Positions 1 through 9,354 of a stretch of 40,011 nt of DNA are shown here, in pieces (positions within the stretch are counted from its first letter, which is position 1; every line of letters starts with the position of its first letter). The DNA comes from JACCYQ01 sp036675565 (GTDB lineage Bacteria > Bacteroidota > Bacteroidia > Chitinophagales > Chitinophagaceae). The notes below the pieces were generated by a model. It was not told where the DNA came from. It was given only the letters and a program-made list of their open reading frames with translations, and did no database searches. A program made the translations under genes and the position numbers. The stretch is taken from contig JAKFER010000276.1 of the NCBI GenBank assembly GCA_036675565.1, positions 1 to 40,011 of the forward strand, given 5' to 3'.

Positions 1-1
1 G

Positions 2-2533
2 ATATTTAATAATGAATTTTTTGAAACGCCATTGGCATTTAATAGTCCGCCGGAAGGAAGGGGCGTACCTGTAACACGGATAGATTTTAGCGGTTATGGT
101 GCCAGTATGTTTAGTGATTGGCTGAGTCCATCAGCACAATTTGCTGCAACCAGCCAGGCACGTTTTGATGTCATGATCGGAAGAACTGCTCACGAAGTGA
201 TACAGGTAAAAAGCATCATTTATCCCTGGGGAATCAGGGTTGTGAGAACGATTACGATCTTCCGCGTTAGCAGCGGTTATATATACCGGATAGATAGTGG
301 CTGGAAAGCGGAGAGTGATGGAAAGTTTGATTTTCAATACAGGTTTATACCTGAAGGAACAGTTATACCTCCACCACCTGCTGTTCCAAATACGCAAACT
401 GCAACACCTTATGAAATACATCCGGGCCTGGTAAAAGGATTGTTTAATGTGCAGAACATAATTGAAGATAGCAGCATTAAGGATTTTACAATGGATGATG
501 AGGTCAAAGCCGGTGATCAATATGTTGATGGAATAACCGGTGTTCAAAAAACCCATGCGGGTAGCCCCATACCAAATAATATTCTTTGCCGTCCTGTTTG
601 GTTTGATGCGGATGTTGAAATAGAAAATGTCGTTTCGGGACATGTAAATGGAAGAGTGCCATCAAAAAAAGTTTTGGGTTATGTTCAACTGGAACCAACG
701 GGTGTACCTATTAAACCAGAAGCTTTTAAAGCATTATTAAATGAGCAGTTTGGAAGTATTGGTGGGCCGGTAGATTGTGTGATTGATATCACCAATTCCA
801 ATCAGCAGATGCGTTTGAATCGTTTTGATGTAAATGTTTCTGCCAATCAATCCAATCAAATAGCATTTGCTGCAGCGGTTCGCGGTAATGTATTTCTGCC
901 TAAAGATGGCAGTTGGAGTATTGTGAAACATAATGTTGGCACGGGTGATGTAACACCGCTACCAGAATCTGTAACGGTGCCGGTTATCCGAAAAGGAAAA
1001 TGGTTAAAAGATGTTGTTATCGATCCGCAGGCCGTGAATAAGGAATTAGCAAGAATCGCCCATCCTATGGAGTTGGCACGTAATCCTGTAGCGGAAACAA
1101 ACAATTTCGCTTTTTTACAAACTACGGCTACGCAAAAAGCACTCTTCCTGAATCCATCGTATGCTAAAGGCACCGAAATGTTATTAAGCAAAACACCCCC
1201 CGTTTTCGCTGATGCATACAGGTTAATGTCAGGCAACGGTATTTTTCCAAACATTGGTAATGCCGTAGATAATTTTGGTAAAGCCATGCCGATTTTTGAA
1301 AGTAATGGTGTGAAGGCATTTACTGAAAAAACACTGGCGGATGGAACCAAGGTTTTGGAATTGCTGAAAGTGGATGCCGTAAAGCAGGGTAAAGAGGCAA
1401 TTCAACAGGGCATGAGTATGTTGCAAAAAGGGGCCAACGGCGTTTTGAATAAAGCATTGGATTTTGATGTGCCGCAATTTGAAATCCCGTTGGTTGATAT
1501 GGATGGACTGAAAATTTACATCGATTACAAAACCGGGAAAAAAGATGATCCTCCTGCAACTTATGTAAACAGTAAATTAAAATTTGATGTAAACAGTTTT
1601 GCAAATGATATGGCTGATCAGTGGAAAAGCCGGTTGAATAATGTGGCAATGGTTGTTGACCTGGGTGATTTCAAAAGACTGATGACCATCAAAGGAAATT
1701 TTGATGCCGGTAAAGGAAAAGAAAGTGGTTACGCCGGTGATACTGATGGGCAAGGCGGAATGAATATTCCGGAAATTGAATTCAGTAAAGAACTGCAGCC
1801 ATTGATAGATCTTTTACAAATGCTTGCATCATTAAGTTCTGGTGATTATGGTGAAACTTTAAAGCGCGGCTTAAAAATAGCCATGAGTAATAGCGGAGAA
1901 ATTTGGGAGTATAAATTCGAAGCAAAAAAGGATATTCCACTGGTTCGGTTCCCGCCATCCGCTGCTTTATATAATGATCCTAATTGTCCATTAAAACTCG
2001 AAGCCTCGCTGGGGTTGGGCGTTTACTTCAATGCGGCATTAAAAGTAACTACGGATCCAAAACAATTATTACCGACAGCCGGTGCTTACTTACAATTTCA
2101 TGGCGGCTTAAGTGTAATGTGTTTTTCTGTTTCTGTTGGAACCATTTATGCGGTTGGTGCAGTAGATGTAAAGATCGCATGCGATACAAGTGTAGGCCCC
2201 AACCTGACTTTAATGTTTGGTTTTGGAGCGCAAATCGTAGTTGGGTTACCGGTAGTTGGGAACGTAAGTGTGTTGTATATGATCGGGGTAGAAATGTATG
2301 CTGATGTAACGAAGTTTTCATTGACAGGTATCATGTTATTCAGGGGACAGGCAAATCTTATTGGGGGATTGGTTTGTGTGACGATAACAATAGAAGCCAG
2401 GGGAACTGTAGAACGTAGCGGCTCAGAAACCAATTGCAGTGTGCAGGTCACTTTCGCATTGGATATAAGCATTTTCCTGGTCATTGATATCAGTTTCAGT
2501 AAAACATGGGGTGAGCAAAGGCAGATTGCATAA
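2..2533 (+). CDS. Very large protein of unknown function, 5' truncated by the window edge
   Basis: The reading frame is open from base 2 with no stop upstream, so the gene begins outside the window; the TTG at 32 is not a convincing start. About 843 codons are visible, ending in TAA at 2531-2533. I do not recognise the family. The middle (about 1500-1850) is charged and mixed in character. The last 180 residues are rich in Gly, Val and alternating hydrophobic residues and look like a long beta-structured, possibly barrel or fibre-like, domain. The visible part has no Cys-rich or catalytic motif that I can name. The next gene starts 63 bp downstream on the same strand with no terminator between them, so the two probably form an operon. 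Whether it has a signal peptide cannot be judged because the N-terminus is missing. The coding call is firm and the function is unknown. Confidence 0.88.
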   Translation: MFNNEFFETPLAFNSPPEGRGVPVTRIDFSGYGASMFSDWLSPSAQFAATSQARFDVMIGRTAHEVIQVKSIIYPWGIRVVRTITIFRVSSGYIYRIDSGWKAESDGKFDFQYRFIPEGTVIPPPPAVPNTQTATPYEIHPGLVKGLFNVQNIIEDSSIKDFTMDDEVKAGDQYVDGITGVQKTHAGSPIPNNILCRPVWFDADVEIENVVSGHVNGRVPSKKVLGYVQLEPTGVPIKPEAFKALLNEQFGSIGGPVDCVIDITNSNQQMRLNRFDVNVSANQSNQIAFAAAVRGNVFLPKDGSWSIVKHNVGTGDVTPLPESVTVPVIRKGKWLKDVVIDPQAVNKELARIAHPMELARNPVAETNNFAFLQTTATQKALFLNPSYAKGTEMLLSKTPPVFADAYRLMSGNGIFPNIGNAVDNFGKAMPIFESNGVKAFTEKTLADGTKVLELLKVDAVKQGKEAIQQGMSMLQKGANGVLNKALDFDVPQFEIPLVDMDGLKIYIDYKTGKKDDPPATYVNSKLKFDVNSFANDMADQWKSRLNNVAMVVDLGDFKRLMTIKGNFDAGKGKESGYAGDTDGQGGMNIPEIEFSKELQPLIDLLQMLASLSSGDYGETLKRGLKIAMSNSGEIWEYKFEAKKDIPLVRFPPSAALYNDPNCPLKLEASLGLGVYFNAALKVTTDPKQLLPTAGAYLQFHGGLSVMCFSVSVGTIYAVGAVDVKIACDTSVGPNLTLMFGFGAQIVVGLPVVGNVSVLYMIGVEMYADVTKFSLTGIMLFRGQANLIGGLVCVTITIEARGTVERSGSETNCSVQVTFALDISIFLVIDISFSKTWGEQRQIA

Positions 2534-2596
2534 TACCCGTAGTTTAAAATTCATATCCATTCCATTCATCTTTTATAATAAAAAATTGATTCCACA

Positions 2597-5500
2597 ATGG
2601 AAACAAATCGTCGGTATACGTTAATGTGTTTTCCACAAGGTTTTGATGGAAATATTTTAAAACTTAACATCGTACTTATTCCCAGGAATATGGATCCGTT
2701 TGATCCTATTCCAACAGGAATGCCTGCTCCAGTTGATACGGCTATTTCTTTTGCAGATATGCAACCAACATTTGAAGCTGGCATTATTAATCGCCTGGAT
2801 GAATTTCCCTGGGGAAATGCAACTGCACCTGGAAGAGTTCCCATTATTGAACCACTAACTGTAACTGAAGCAACCAATAAGGCAGCTATTTTAAAAGCAA
2901 TTGCCAAAGATTTCGAAGGACGTATAACGCTAACGGGAACGGACAAGGCGGAAGTCGCAATTAAAACAAATGAAATTGGCAGAAGCGTTAAAAAATATTT
3001 GCCTGAATCTTACCGCAGTTCCTTCAATTTCACATCTCCCAGGCATCCAAATGCGACTACAGATGACAGTTACCATTGTGCTTTACGTAATGATAAAAAA
3101 CCGGTTATAACAGCGCCCATAATGGATGTAAGCTGGGGCGAATTATATGCACATATCTTAAGGCAACCCCTACTTGCGAAATCTTGTGGAATGATTTATG
3201 AGACGGAATTAATGCTAACACCAGGATGGTTCGCAAAAGGAGGGTATCTTTTTATTAATTTATTGAATGATGATTATAATGATATTCAGAAAGAAAGTCT
3301 TGGACATACGGACGGACCATTCATAAAAAGATATGCGGCCCGGATACCGAAATTAACCATGGGAGAGAGCCGGCCGGTATTTGCACCCATTCTTTTCCCG
3401 GTCATGCATCGCAAACAAACTGACGTTACGGATCCTGAACCACAACAGGCGCCATGGGACGAAATTTTTGCTGAAGTAAATGAATACAATGATGGATATG
3501 CGAAAATTGTACATGCCAATCAGCCCGTTAGTAATAATCTTTTGCAGGAAACCCAGGATGGACTCCATCCCCAAAAAGATGCAGGCATCCGCATGGGTTG
3601 GGATGATGAACAAATATTAATATGGTATATCAGGCAATTGGCTGAAAATCCTACCAAACCAAATTCAGGAGAAAGGATAGATGCGCCGCTGGGGGTGTAT
3701 GGTTACAAGGTAGATGTGCAGGATGTTACAGAAGGTGCAGGAGATTGGGAGAGCCTGAATCTTGTAAAAGCAAAGGCAACTTTTGTAATCAATGATCAGT
3801 CTTTAGGTAACGATCCAAATGCAATACTTGAATTGCCTTACCAGGTTTATCCAACCCAGGTTGATGGAGATCCGAATGCTGCATATTGGCTGCCCATGTA
3901 TTTTACCAATTGGGTAGGTAAAAGTCTTGTATTGAAAGATGCAGAGGCCGCATCTGTTTACCAGAATGATAAAGCATTGGAGGGTAAAATAAATTCAGCC
4001 GATAAAAATGTTGGACTCGATCGTATGTTTGACGAAGTGGCCACAGCAGCTAAACTAGTGTATGGTAATACTTATAGTTTTCGGGTACGCATGATGGATA
4101 TAAGTGGTGGCGGCCCTGCCATTAACACGGAGCCATTACATATTGCTCCATCTTCAAATGCAGTTGTTCCATTTAAAAGATATGTTGCACCAGGTTTATT
4201 AAGGATCAATGAGACGGAGGAAGATATAACCGACCAGTTAATTCTTGCGGAACAAAAGGAATTTTATAATGAAGAAGATGATAATGGGACTACCATTTAT
4301 AATGGAAGTCCGGAAATACAAATACACCGACCATTATTAGGTTACCCGGCAGTAGTTTTTACCAATAAATATCAATTGGCCGGACAAAACCCCATTGAAC
4401 TTTTAAAACAGGCTTCAATAGCAATGGCTGGTAAAAAAGCCTTCGGTATTCCAGATCCGGATGTAAGTAAGGTTGAAGTTTTGGTAGAAGTTGAAATGCT
4501 GCGAATGGATAATCAACTGAGCATAACCGGTAGAGAAAATTTCGCACCATTATACACAACCCATCGACTTTTTACGGGAAATTTTGATGAAGCTATTACA
4601 CTCCAATTTCAATTCAGGGATACAGCTGTATTGAATTTTGAAAATGATGATCGGCCTTTTGGTTTGGATGGTCCTTCGCTCGATGATCTGCATAACCAGG
4701 ATGAAATATTGTTGCCAACAGCCAGGAAGATCAGGGTCACATTGCGTGCCGTTTGTGAAGGCGGTGCTACTTATTTTGGATATATAAATAATAACAGGAA
4801 CCTGGATAGCCGGTATGGAAAAATTTCCAGTTTTGGCTTTTATAAAGAATCTGGTGATGAAAGTCAATTGCTAATACCAAAAGAGAATGTTCCCGTTTTA
4901 CAGGCTTTATATCTTCAGCCCGACCAACATTTTGTAAATACCGGCGATACGCATACGTTTCTTTTAAAAAGAGATTTATCTGCTTTGCAACCTGATATTG
5001 TGCAGCGCCTGGCAGCGGAATTAAATGTAAAAAGTAAAGGATTAACATTGGTCAGCGAAAAAGGCGAAAGAGTAGTGTTTGGTTGCAGTAACCGCATCAG
5101 GCATACTTTAGCACCTGATCATTCTTCCATTACATTCGCTTCAAAAGCAGATCTCACAAATCATTGGCTTGGATTGATCACCTATAAAATCCCCAGAGAC
5201 TGGAGTTGGGATGCGCTGGAAGATGTGAGTTTCAGGATTGGGAGGCGAAAAAAATTTCATCGTGATCCTGATGAAGATGCCGAGGATCTAAACTATAATA
5301 CCATAAAAGGTGATTCATCTTATGCAGGGGATATTGAAATTAAGCATACCGTTTCCTTCGAAGCTTTGCAACCTGACAGGTTTGATATCATTAACAGGGA
5401 ATACACCACCCTGATTTTTATTGATGCCATAGAACCCAAATCTGCATTGGCAAAATCCAATACGGATCCCTCATTACGTTTTCCTGATGAAATTGATGTA

Positions 5501-6862
5501 TCCTACAAAATTTATCCCCGGTTTAAAAACAATCATGCAAGTTTAGCCGGAAATGAAACCATTAATGCAGGAAGCTTACTGTTACCTACAACCGTAGATC
5601 CATCTCAAATACCAAAACTGGTGAGTGTGGGCATTGCATTCTCTCCTTATTTGCGCAATGATCGCTATAGCGCATCTGAAGCCAGGCGCAGATTTTTATG
5701 GATGGAATTTGAGGAGCCTGTACATGATCCCAATGACACTATTTTCTGCAGGGTATTGGCAGTTTCGCCCGACCAATTAATCAGTAATAATCATCCCGAA
5801 TTATTGGTTTCACCTGCAGAACCGGCACTGTCTTTGGATCCTGAATTCACCAGGATCATTACCCCAGATCAAAGTGATGATCTTGCCGGTATCGGTGCCA
5901 TGCAACCTATGGAAAAATCAACCGACAGTGATGTGCATTATTTGTTGCCACTGCCTCCGGGAATGAATGCGGAAAGCACTGACCTTTTTGGATTCTTTAC
6001 TTATGAGTTCAGGATAGGACATGGACATTGGAGCGATCGAACAGATAATTTATGGAGCACTGCGCAGGGCAGATTTGGGCGACCATTAAGAGTAACGGGT
6101 ATACAACATCCGGCACCAACATTATTATGCACGGTGAACCGGGATAAGGATAATGTGTTTGTAAATGCACCATTTGCAAAAGCCGTTCACAATGGAAAAA
6201 ATGTAACTGCAGATCCTCCACGAACAGAATTATGGTGTTTATTGTATGCACAAGTTGCACAAGCGGATGGAAAAGATTTTCGAAACATTTTATTAGATGA
6301 AAAAAGAATGGATTGGAGAAGAAAATTAAACCTGAATGTGGATGAACAGATAAATAGTCTTAGAAATTATTATTCCTTTCAACCCTTTATTAATTCAAAT
6401 GAATTTGTATTTGATAAAGTAAAGATCGCGGAAGGTGCAAAAAAAGCAATCATAAAAGATCAGCCGAAATCAGGACTAGCTGCATGGAACAATAAAGAGA
6501 TAGCAGGAATTATGACTTTACTGGGATTGCCTGCAGATTTGCCTTTAAGTGTGCTGGTAGTTGAGGTCTTTGGTAACATTACCAGTTTGCGGGAACATAT
6601 CACCAACTTGCAACAACCAGGTGTTTTTGAAAATGTAAATATCACTGTGAGTAAATATCAAACCGGAAGAGATAATGAACTAAGGGTTAATGAACATGTT
6701 CGTCATGCAGCTGCGGAACAGCAATCTATGTTATTGCAGGATGTGCAACATAAACCACTCAGCGATGAATTAGGTAATTTCAGAATTCTCCGAACATCGC
6801 CTTTAACAGAAGTGCCGTTTGTTTGTTGTACAGAATGTGGGAACATGCCAGAAAATGCATAA
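2597..6862 (+). CDS. Giant (1421 aa) protein of unknown function, partner of the preceding gene
   Basis: The ATG at 2597 opens a 1421-residue frame without interruption. The N-terminus (METNRRYTLMCFPQGFDG) is not a Sec signal peptide and no membrane segment is apparent, so the product is either cytoplasmic or leaves the cell by a non-Sec route. Around residues 490-505 the motif YSFRVRMMDISGGGP resembles the strand pattern of fibronectin-III/Ig-like modules in large surface or structural proteins. Most of the protein looks beta-rich and acidic. The extreme C-terminus carries a Cys cluster (C1410, C1411, C1414 in VCCTECGNM). It follows the preceding giant gene by 63 bp in the same orientation, suggesting joint function. 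I recognise no enzyme motif. A secreted structural component or large binding protein is possible, but that is inference. Confidence 0.9.
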   Translation: METNRRYTLMCFPQGFDGNILKLNIVLIPRNMDPFDPIPTGMPAPVDTAISFADMQPTFEAGIINRLDEFPWGNATAPGRVPIIEPLTVTEATNKAAILKAIAKDFEGRITLTGTDKAEVAIKTNEIGRSVKKYLPESYRSSFNFTSPRHPNATTDDSYHCALRNDKKPVITAPIMDVSWGELYAHILRQPLLAKSCGMIYETELMLTPGWFAKGGYLFINLLNDDYNDIQKESLGHTDGPFIKRYAARIPKLTMGESRPVFAPILFPVMHRKQTDVTDPEPQQAPWDEIFAEVNEYNDGYAKIVHANQPVSNNLLQETQDGLHPQKDAGIRMGWDDEQILIWYIRQLAENPTKPNSGERIDAPLGVYGYKVDVQDVTEGAGDWESLNLVKAKATFVINDQSLGNDPNAILELPYQVYPTQVDGDPNAAYWLPMYFTNWVGKSLVLKDAEAASVYQNDKALEGKINSADKNVGLDRMFDEVATAAKLVYGNTYSFRVRMMDISGGGPAINTEPLHIAPSSNAVVPFKRYVAPGLLRINETEEDITDQLILAEQKEFYNEEDDNGTTIYNGSPEIQIHRPLLGYPAVVFTNKYQLAGQNPIELLKQASIAMAGKKAFGIPDPDVSKVEVLVEVEMLRMDNQLSITGRENFAPLYTTHRLFTGNFDEAITLQFQFRDTAVLNFENDDRPFGLDGPSLDDLHNQDEILLPTARKIRVTLRAVCEGGATYFGYINNNRNLDSRYGKISSFGFYKESGDESQLLIPKENVPVLQALYLQPDQHFVNTGDTHTFLLKRDLSALQPDIVQRLAAELNVKSKGLTLVSEKGERVVFGCSNRIRHTLAPDHSSITFASKADLTNHWLGLITYKIPRDWSWDALEDVSFRIGRRKKFHRDPDEDAEDLNYNTIKGDSSYAGDIEIKHTVSFEALQPDRFDIINREYTTLIFIDAIEPKSALAKSNTDPSLRFPDEIDVSYKIYPRFKNNHASLAGNETINAGSLLLPTTVDPSQIPKLVSVGIAFSPYLRNDRYSASEARRRFLWMEFEEPVHDPNDTIFCRVLAVSPDQLISNNHPELLVSPAEPALSLDPEFTRIITPDQSDDLAGIGAMQPMEKSTDSDVHYLLPLPPGMNAESTDLFGFFTYEFRIGHGHWSDRTDNLWSTAQGRFGRPLRVTGIQHPAPTLLCTVNRDKDNVFVNAPFAKAVHNGKNVTADPPRTELWCLLYAQVAQADGKDFRNILLDEKRMDWRRKLNLNVDEQINSLRNYYSFQPFINSNEFVFDKVKIAEGAKKAIIKDQPKSGLAAWNNKEIAGIMTLLGLPADLPLSVLVVEVFGNITSLREHITNLQQPGVFENVNITVSKYQTGRDNELRVNEHVRHAAAEQQSMLLQDVQHKPLSDELGNFRILRTSPLTEVPFVCCTECGNMPENA

Positions 6863-6960
6863 ACGTTTTTTGTTTGATTTAATTAAAAACAGCTACAACT
6901 TTTTATTTCTTTTAATTTTTGAAAGAGGATTTTTTTAAAAATGCCCTCCACCAGTTTTGT

Positions 6961-6968
6961 TATTTTTG
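6961..6968 (+). promoter_or_regulatory. Candidate -7 box for the antiporter gene
   Basis: TATTTTTG matches the Bacteroidota -7 consensus TAnnTTTG. It lies 72 bp before the ATG at 7041. No good -33 TTTG lies 19 bp upstream, so confidence is moderate. Confidence 0.4.
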
Positions 6969-7040
6969 TTTTCTAACGCACCAGCTTGGTAATGATTTAA
7001 ATTATATTCTGGAACTGGTTGTAAAAACAAAAATCTTTGC

Positions 7041-9338
7041 ATGGGGCATTTACCAAAACTGATTGAGGACCTGGCGCTGATCCTAATTGCAGGAGCCATA
7101 ACAACCTTGTTATTCAGGTGGATTAAACAACCATTGATATTGGGTTATATACTTGCCGGTTTCCTGGTGGGGCCTCATTTTAAATATTTTCCCAGTGTAT
7201 CAGACATTGCGAATGTTGAAACATGGGCAGAGATTGGTGTTATATTTCTTCTCTTCAGCCTCGGTCTTGAATTTAGTTTTAAAAAATTAATGCGGGTAGG
7301 AGGTGCCGCATCTATCACGGCATTTATAGAAATTGTATTTATAACATCCCTTGGTTTTTTAGTAGGTAATTTGATGGGATGGTCAACCATGGATAGCCTT
7401 TTTTTAGGTGGCATGTTGGCTGCTGCATCAACAACGATCATTTTCAGAGCTTTTGATGAATTGGGTGTAAAGACCAAACAATTTGCACGTGTGGTTTTTG
7501 GTGTGTTGGTGGTGGAAGATATTGTGGTCATATTACTGATGGTATTATTATCCACTATTGCTGTTAGTAACCAGTTCGAAGGAACTGAAATGGTAATGAT
7601 CGTTTTAAAACTGGTATTTTTTCTTATCCTATGGTTTATTACTGGCATTTTTTTATTGCCTTCTTTTTTAAAAATGGCCAAAAAATTAATGGATGAAGAG
7701 GCATTGCTAATTTTATCTATTGGACTTTGCCTTGGCATGGTGGTCATTGCAACAGAAGTTGGATTTTCTGCTGAATTGGGTGCCTTTATTATGGGTTCTA
7801 TTATTGCGGAAACTACATCTGCAGAAAAAGTGGAACATATATTTAAACCGGTTAAGGATCTTTTTGGGGCAATCTTCTTTATTTCAGTTGGGATGTTAAT
7901 AGATCCTGCGGCGATAATGGAAAATGGATGGGCCGTTATCATTGTTACATTGGTTATCATTTTTGGAAAATCATTTGGAATCATTTTGGGTGCTGTCATT
8001 TCCGGCCAACCATTGAAACAGGCCGTACAGGTTGGTATGAGTATGACCATGATCGGGGAATTTTCTTTCATTGTTGCTGCGCTTGGTTTAAGCCTGGGCG
8101 TAATCAGTGAATTTTTATTTCCTGTAGCTGTTGGGGCTTCTGCTATTACAACTTTCACTTCGCCTTATATGATTAAATATTCTGAGCCCGCTTATAATCA
8201 ATTAGTGAAAATACTACCCCCTCGCTTGCTTAGAAATTTAAACAGGTATTCTGCTGGCACACAGAATATTCAAGCTGAAAGTAATTGGAAGGTTGTATTA
8301 CATTCATATGGCCGTATTGTTTTCAGCAACGCGTTTATCATACTTGCTATTGGGTGGTTATCTTACAAATTTCTTGTGCCTTTTTTATATACTGCAATTT
8401 CAAGTGCTAATGTAGCCAATGTACTGGGAGTAGTACTTGTTTTAGGTATTGCATCGCCATTCTTATGGGCTTTGATGGCTAAAAAGCCAGAAGTGCTTGC
8501 ATATAAAGAATTATGGTTGAATAACAAATACAATCATGGGCCATTGGTTTTATTAGAAGCACTGCGGATCATCATTGGGATAACATTTATTATCGTTGGC
8601 GTCGACATATTATTCTCTGCTAAAATTGCCATGTTAGTTGCGGTACCCATAATTATCATCATCTTATTTTTATTTTCAAAAAGGATTCAAAAATTTTATC
8701 ATCGTATCGAGTTAAGGTTTATCTCTAACCTCAATGAAAGAGAGATGGCTGTTAAAAGAAAAAAAGATCTAGTCCAGGTTTTGTATAGTAAAAGCAGGGA
8801 TATTCAATCTGATCTTTCGCCTTGGTCCGCATCTGTAATTAATATGGAAGTAAACCCGGATGCCGATTACATTGGAAAATCATTACAGGAGCTTTCCTGG
8901 CGCGAAAAATACGGGATCAATATCGGTTACATAAAAAGGGGTGACCGGCTTATTCATACGCCCGGCAGAAATCATAAGTTACTTCCCTTTGACCATGTAG
9001 GTATCATTGCTACAGATGAACAAATGCAGCGATTTCAACCTGTGTTTGAAACACTGGAGGCCATCGAGGAATCAACAATAGATATTGAAGATATCATGGT
9101 GCAAAAAATAGTAGTTGATGAACATACCCGGTTAAAGGGGTTGACCATCCGCAATTCCGGCATCCGGGAAATCACCAATGGTTTGGTTATTGGTATTGAA
9201 AGAGGATCAGAAAGATTGCTGAACCCGGATTCAACAACCGTTTTTGAATGGAACGATATTGTCTGGATAGTTGGTGAACGTAAAAAAATTCAACAACTGG
9301 GGAAAGTGAAACCACAGGGAGTAAATAGTACTATTTAA
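7041..9338 (+). CDS. Cation:proton antiporter, KefB/CPA2 type, with two C-terminal RCK_C domains
   Basis: This 765-residue inner-membrane protein starts with the CPA2 antiporter fold (about residues 8-390): many hydrophobic helices, an early QPLILGYILAGFLVGP motif, and EIGVIFLLFSLGLEFS typical of KefB/KefC/NapA-like exchangers. Residues about 420-560 add further membrane helices not found in classical KefC. The soluble end carries two RCK_C (TrkA-C) like modules, about 597-664 and 685-760, each of the form 'gksLqEL...hkLLpfDhVgIIa'. There is no recognisable Rossmann RCK_N/TrkA-N domain with a GxGxxG nucleotide site, unlike E. coli KefB/C. The likely role is K+ or Na+ for H+ exchange in pH or ion homeostasis, gated by a ligand binding the RCK_C domains. 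The substrate ion cannot be read from sequence. It converges with the molybdenum hydroxylase operon, 16 bp away, with no clear terminator between. Confidence 0.9.
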   Translation: MGHLPKLIEDLALILIAGAITTLLFRWIKQPLILGYILAGFLVGPHFKYFPSVSDIANVETWAEIGVIFLLFSLGLEFSFKKLMRVGGAASITAFIEIVFITSLGFLVGNLMGWSTMDSLFLGGMLAAASTTIIFRAFDELGVKTKQFARVVFGVLVVEDIVVILLMVLLSTIAVSNQFEGTEMVMIVLKLVFFLILWFITGIFLLPSFLKMAKKLMDEEALLILSIGLCLGMVVIATEVGFSAELGAFIMGSIIAETTSAEKVEHIFKPVKDLFGAIFFISVGMLIDPAAIMENGWAVIIVTLVIIFGKSFGIILGAVISGQPLKQAVQVGMSMTMIGEFSFIVAALGLSLGVISEFLFPVAVGASAITTFTSPYMIKYSEPAYNQLVKILPPRLLRNLNRYSAGTQNIQAESNWKVVLHSYGRIVFSNAFIILAIGWLSYKFLVPFLYTAISSANVANVLGVVLVLGIASPFLWALMAKKPEVLAYKELWLNNKYNHGPLVLLEALRIIIGITFIIVGVDILFSAKIAMLVAVPIIIIILFLFSKRIQKFYHRIELRFISNLNEREMAVKRKKDLVQVLYSKSRDIQSDLSPWSASVINMEVNPDADYIGKSLQELSWREKYGINIGYIKRGDRLIHTPGRNHKLLPFDHVGIIATDEQMQRFQPVFETLEAIEESTIDIEDIMVQKIVVDEHTRLKGLTIRNSGIREITNGLVIGIERGSERLLNPDSTTVFEWNDIVWIVGERKKIQQLGKVKPQGVNSTI

Positions 9339-9354
9339 GATTTTAATTATCTTT

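Noticed and set aside
856..1350. 164-codon minus-strand open frame within the first giant gene
   Set aside because: No conserved motif or plausible start; it is the antisense of a well-supported coding frame.
7175..8158. 327-codon open frame on the minus strand inside the antiporter gene
   Set aside because: It lies fully antisense to a clear antiporter, its translation is a low-complexity Ile/Thr/Asn/Pro mix with no recognisable domain, and it mirrors the third-position bias of the real gene.
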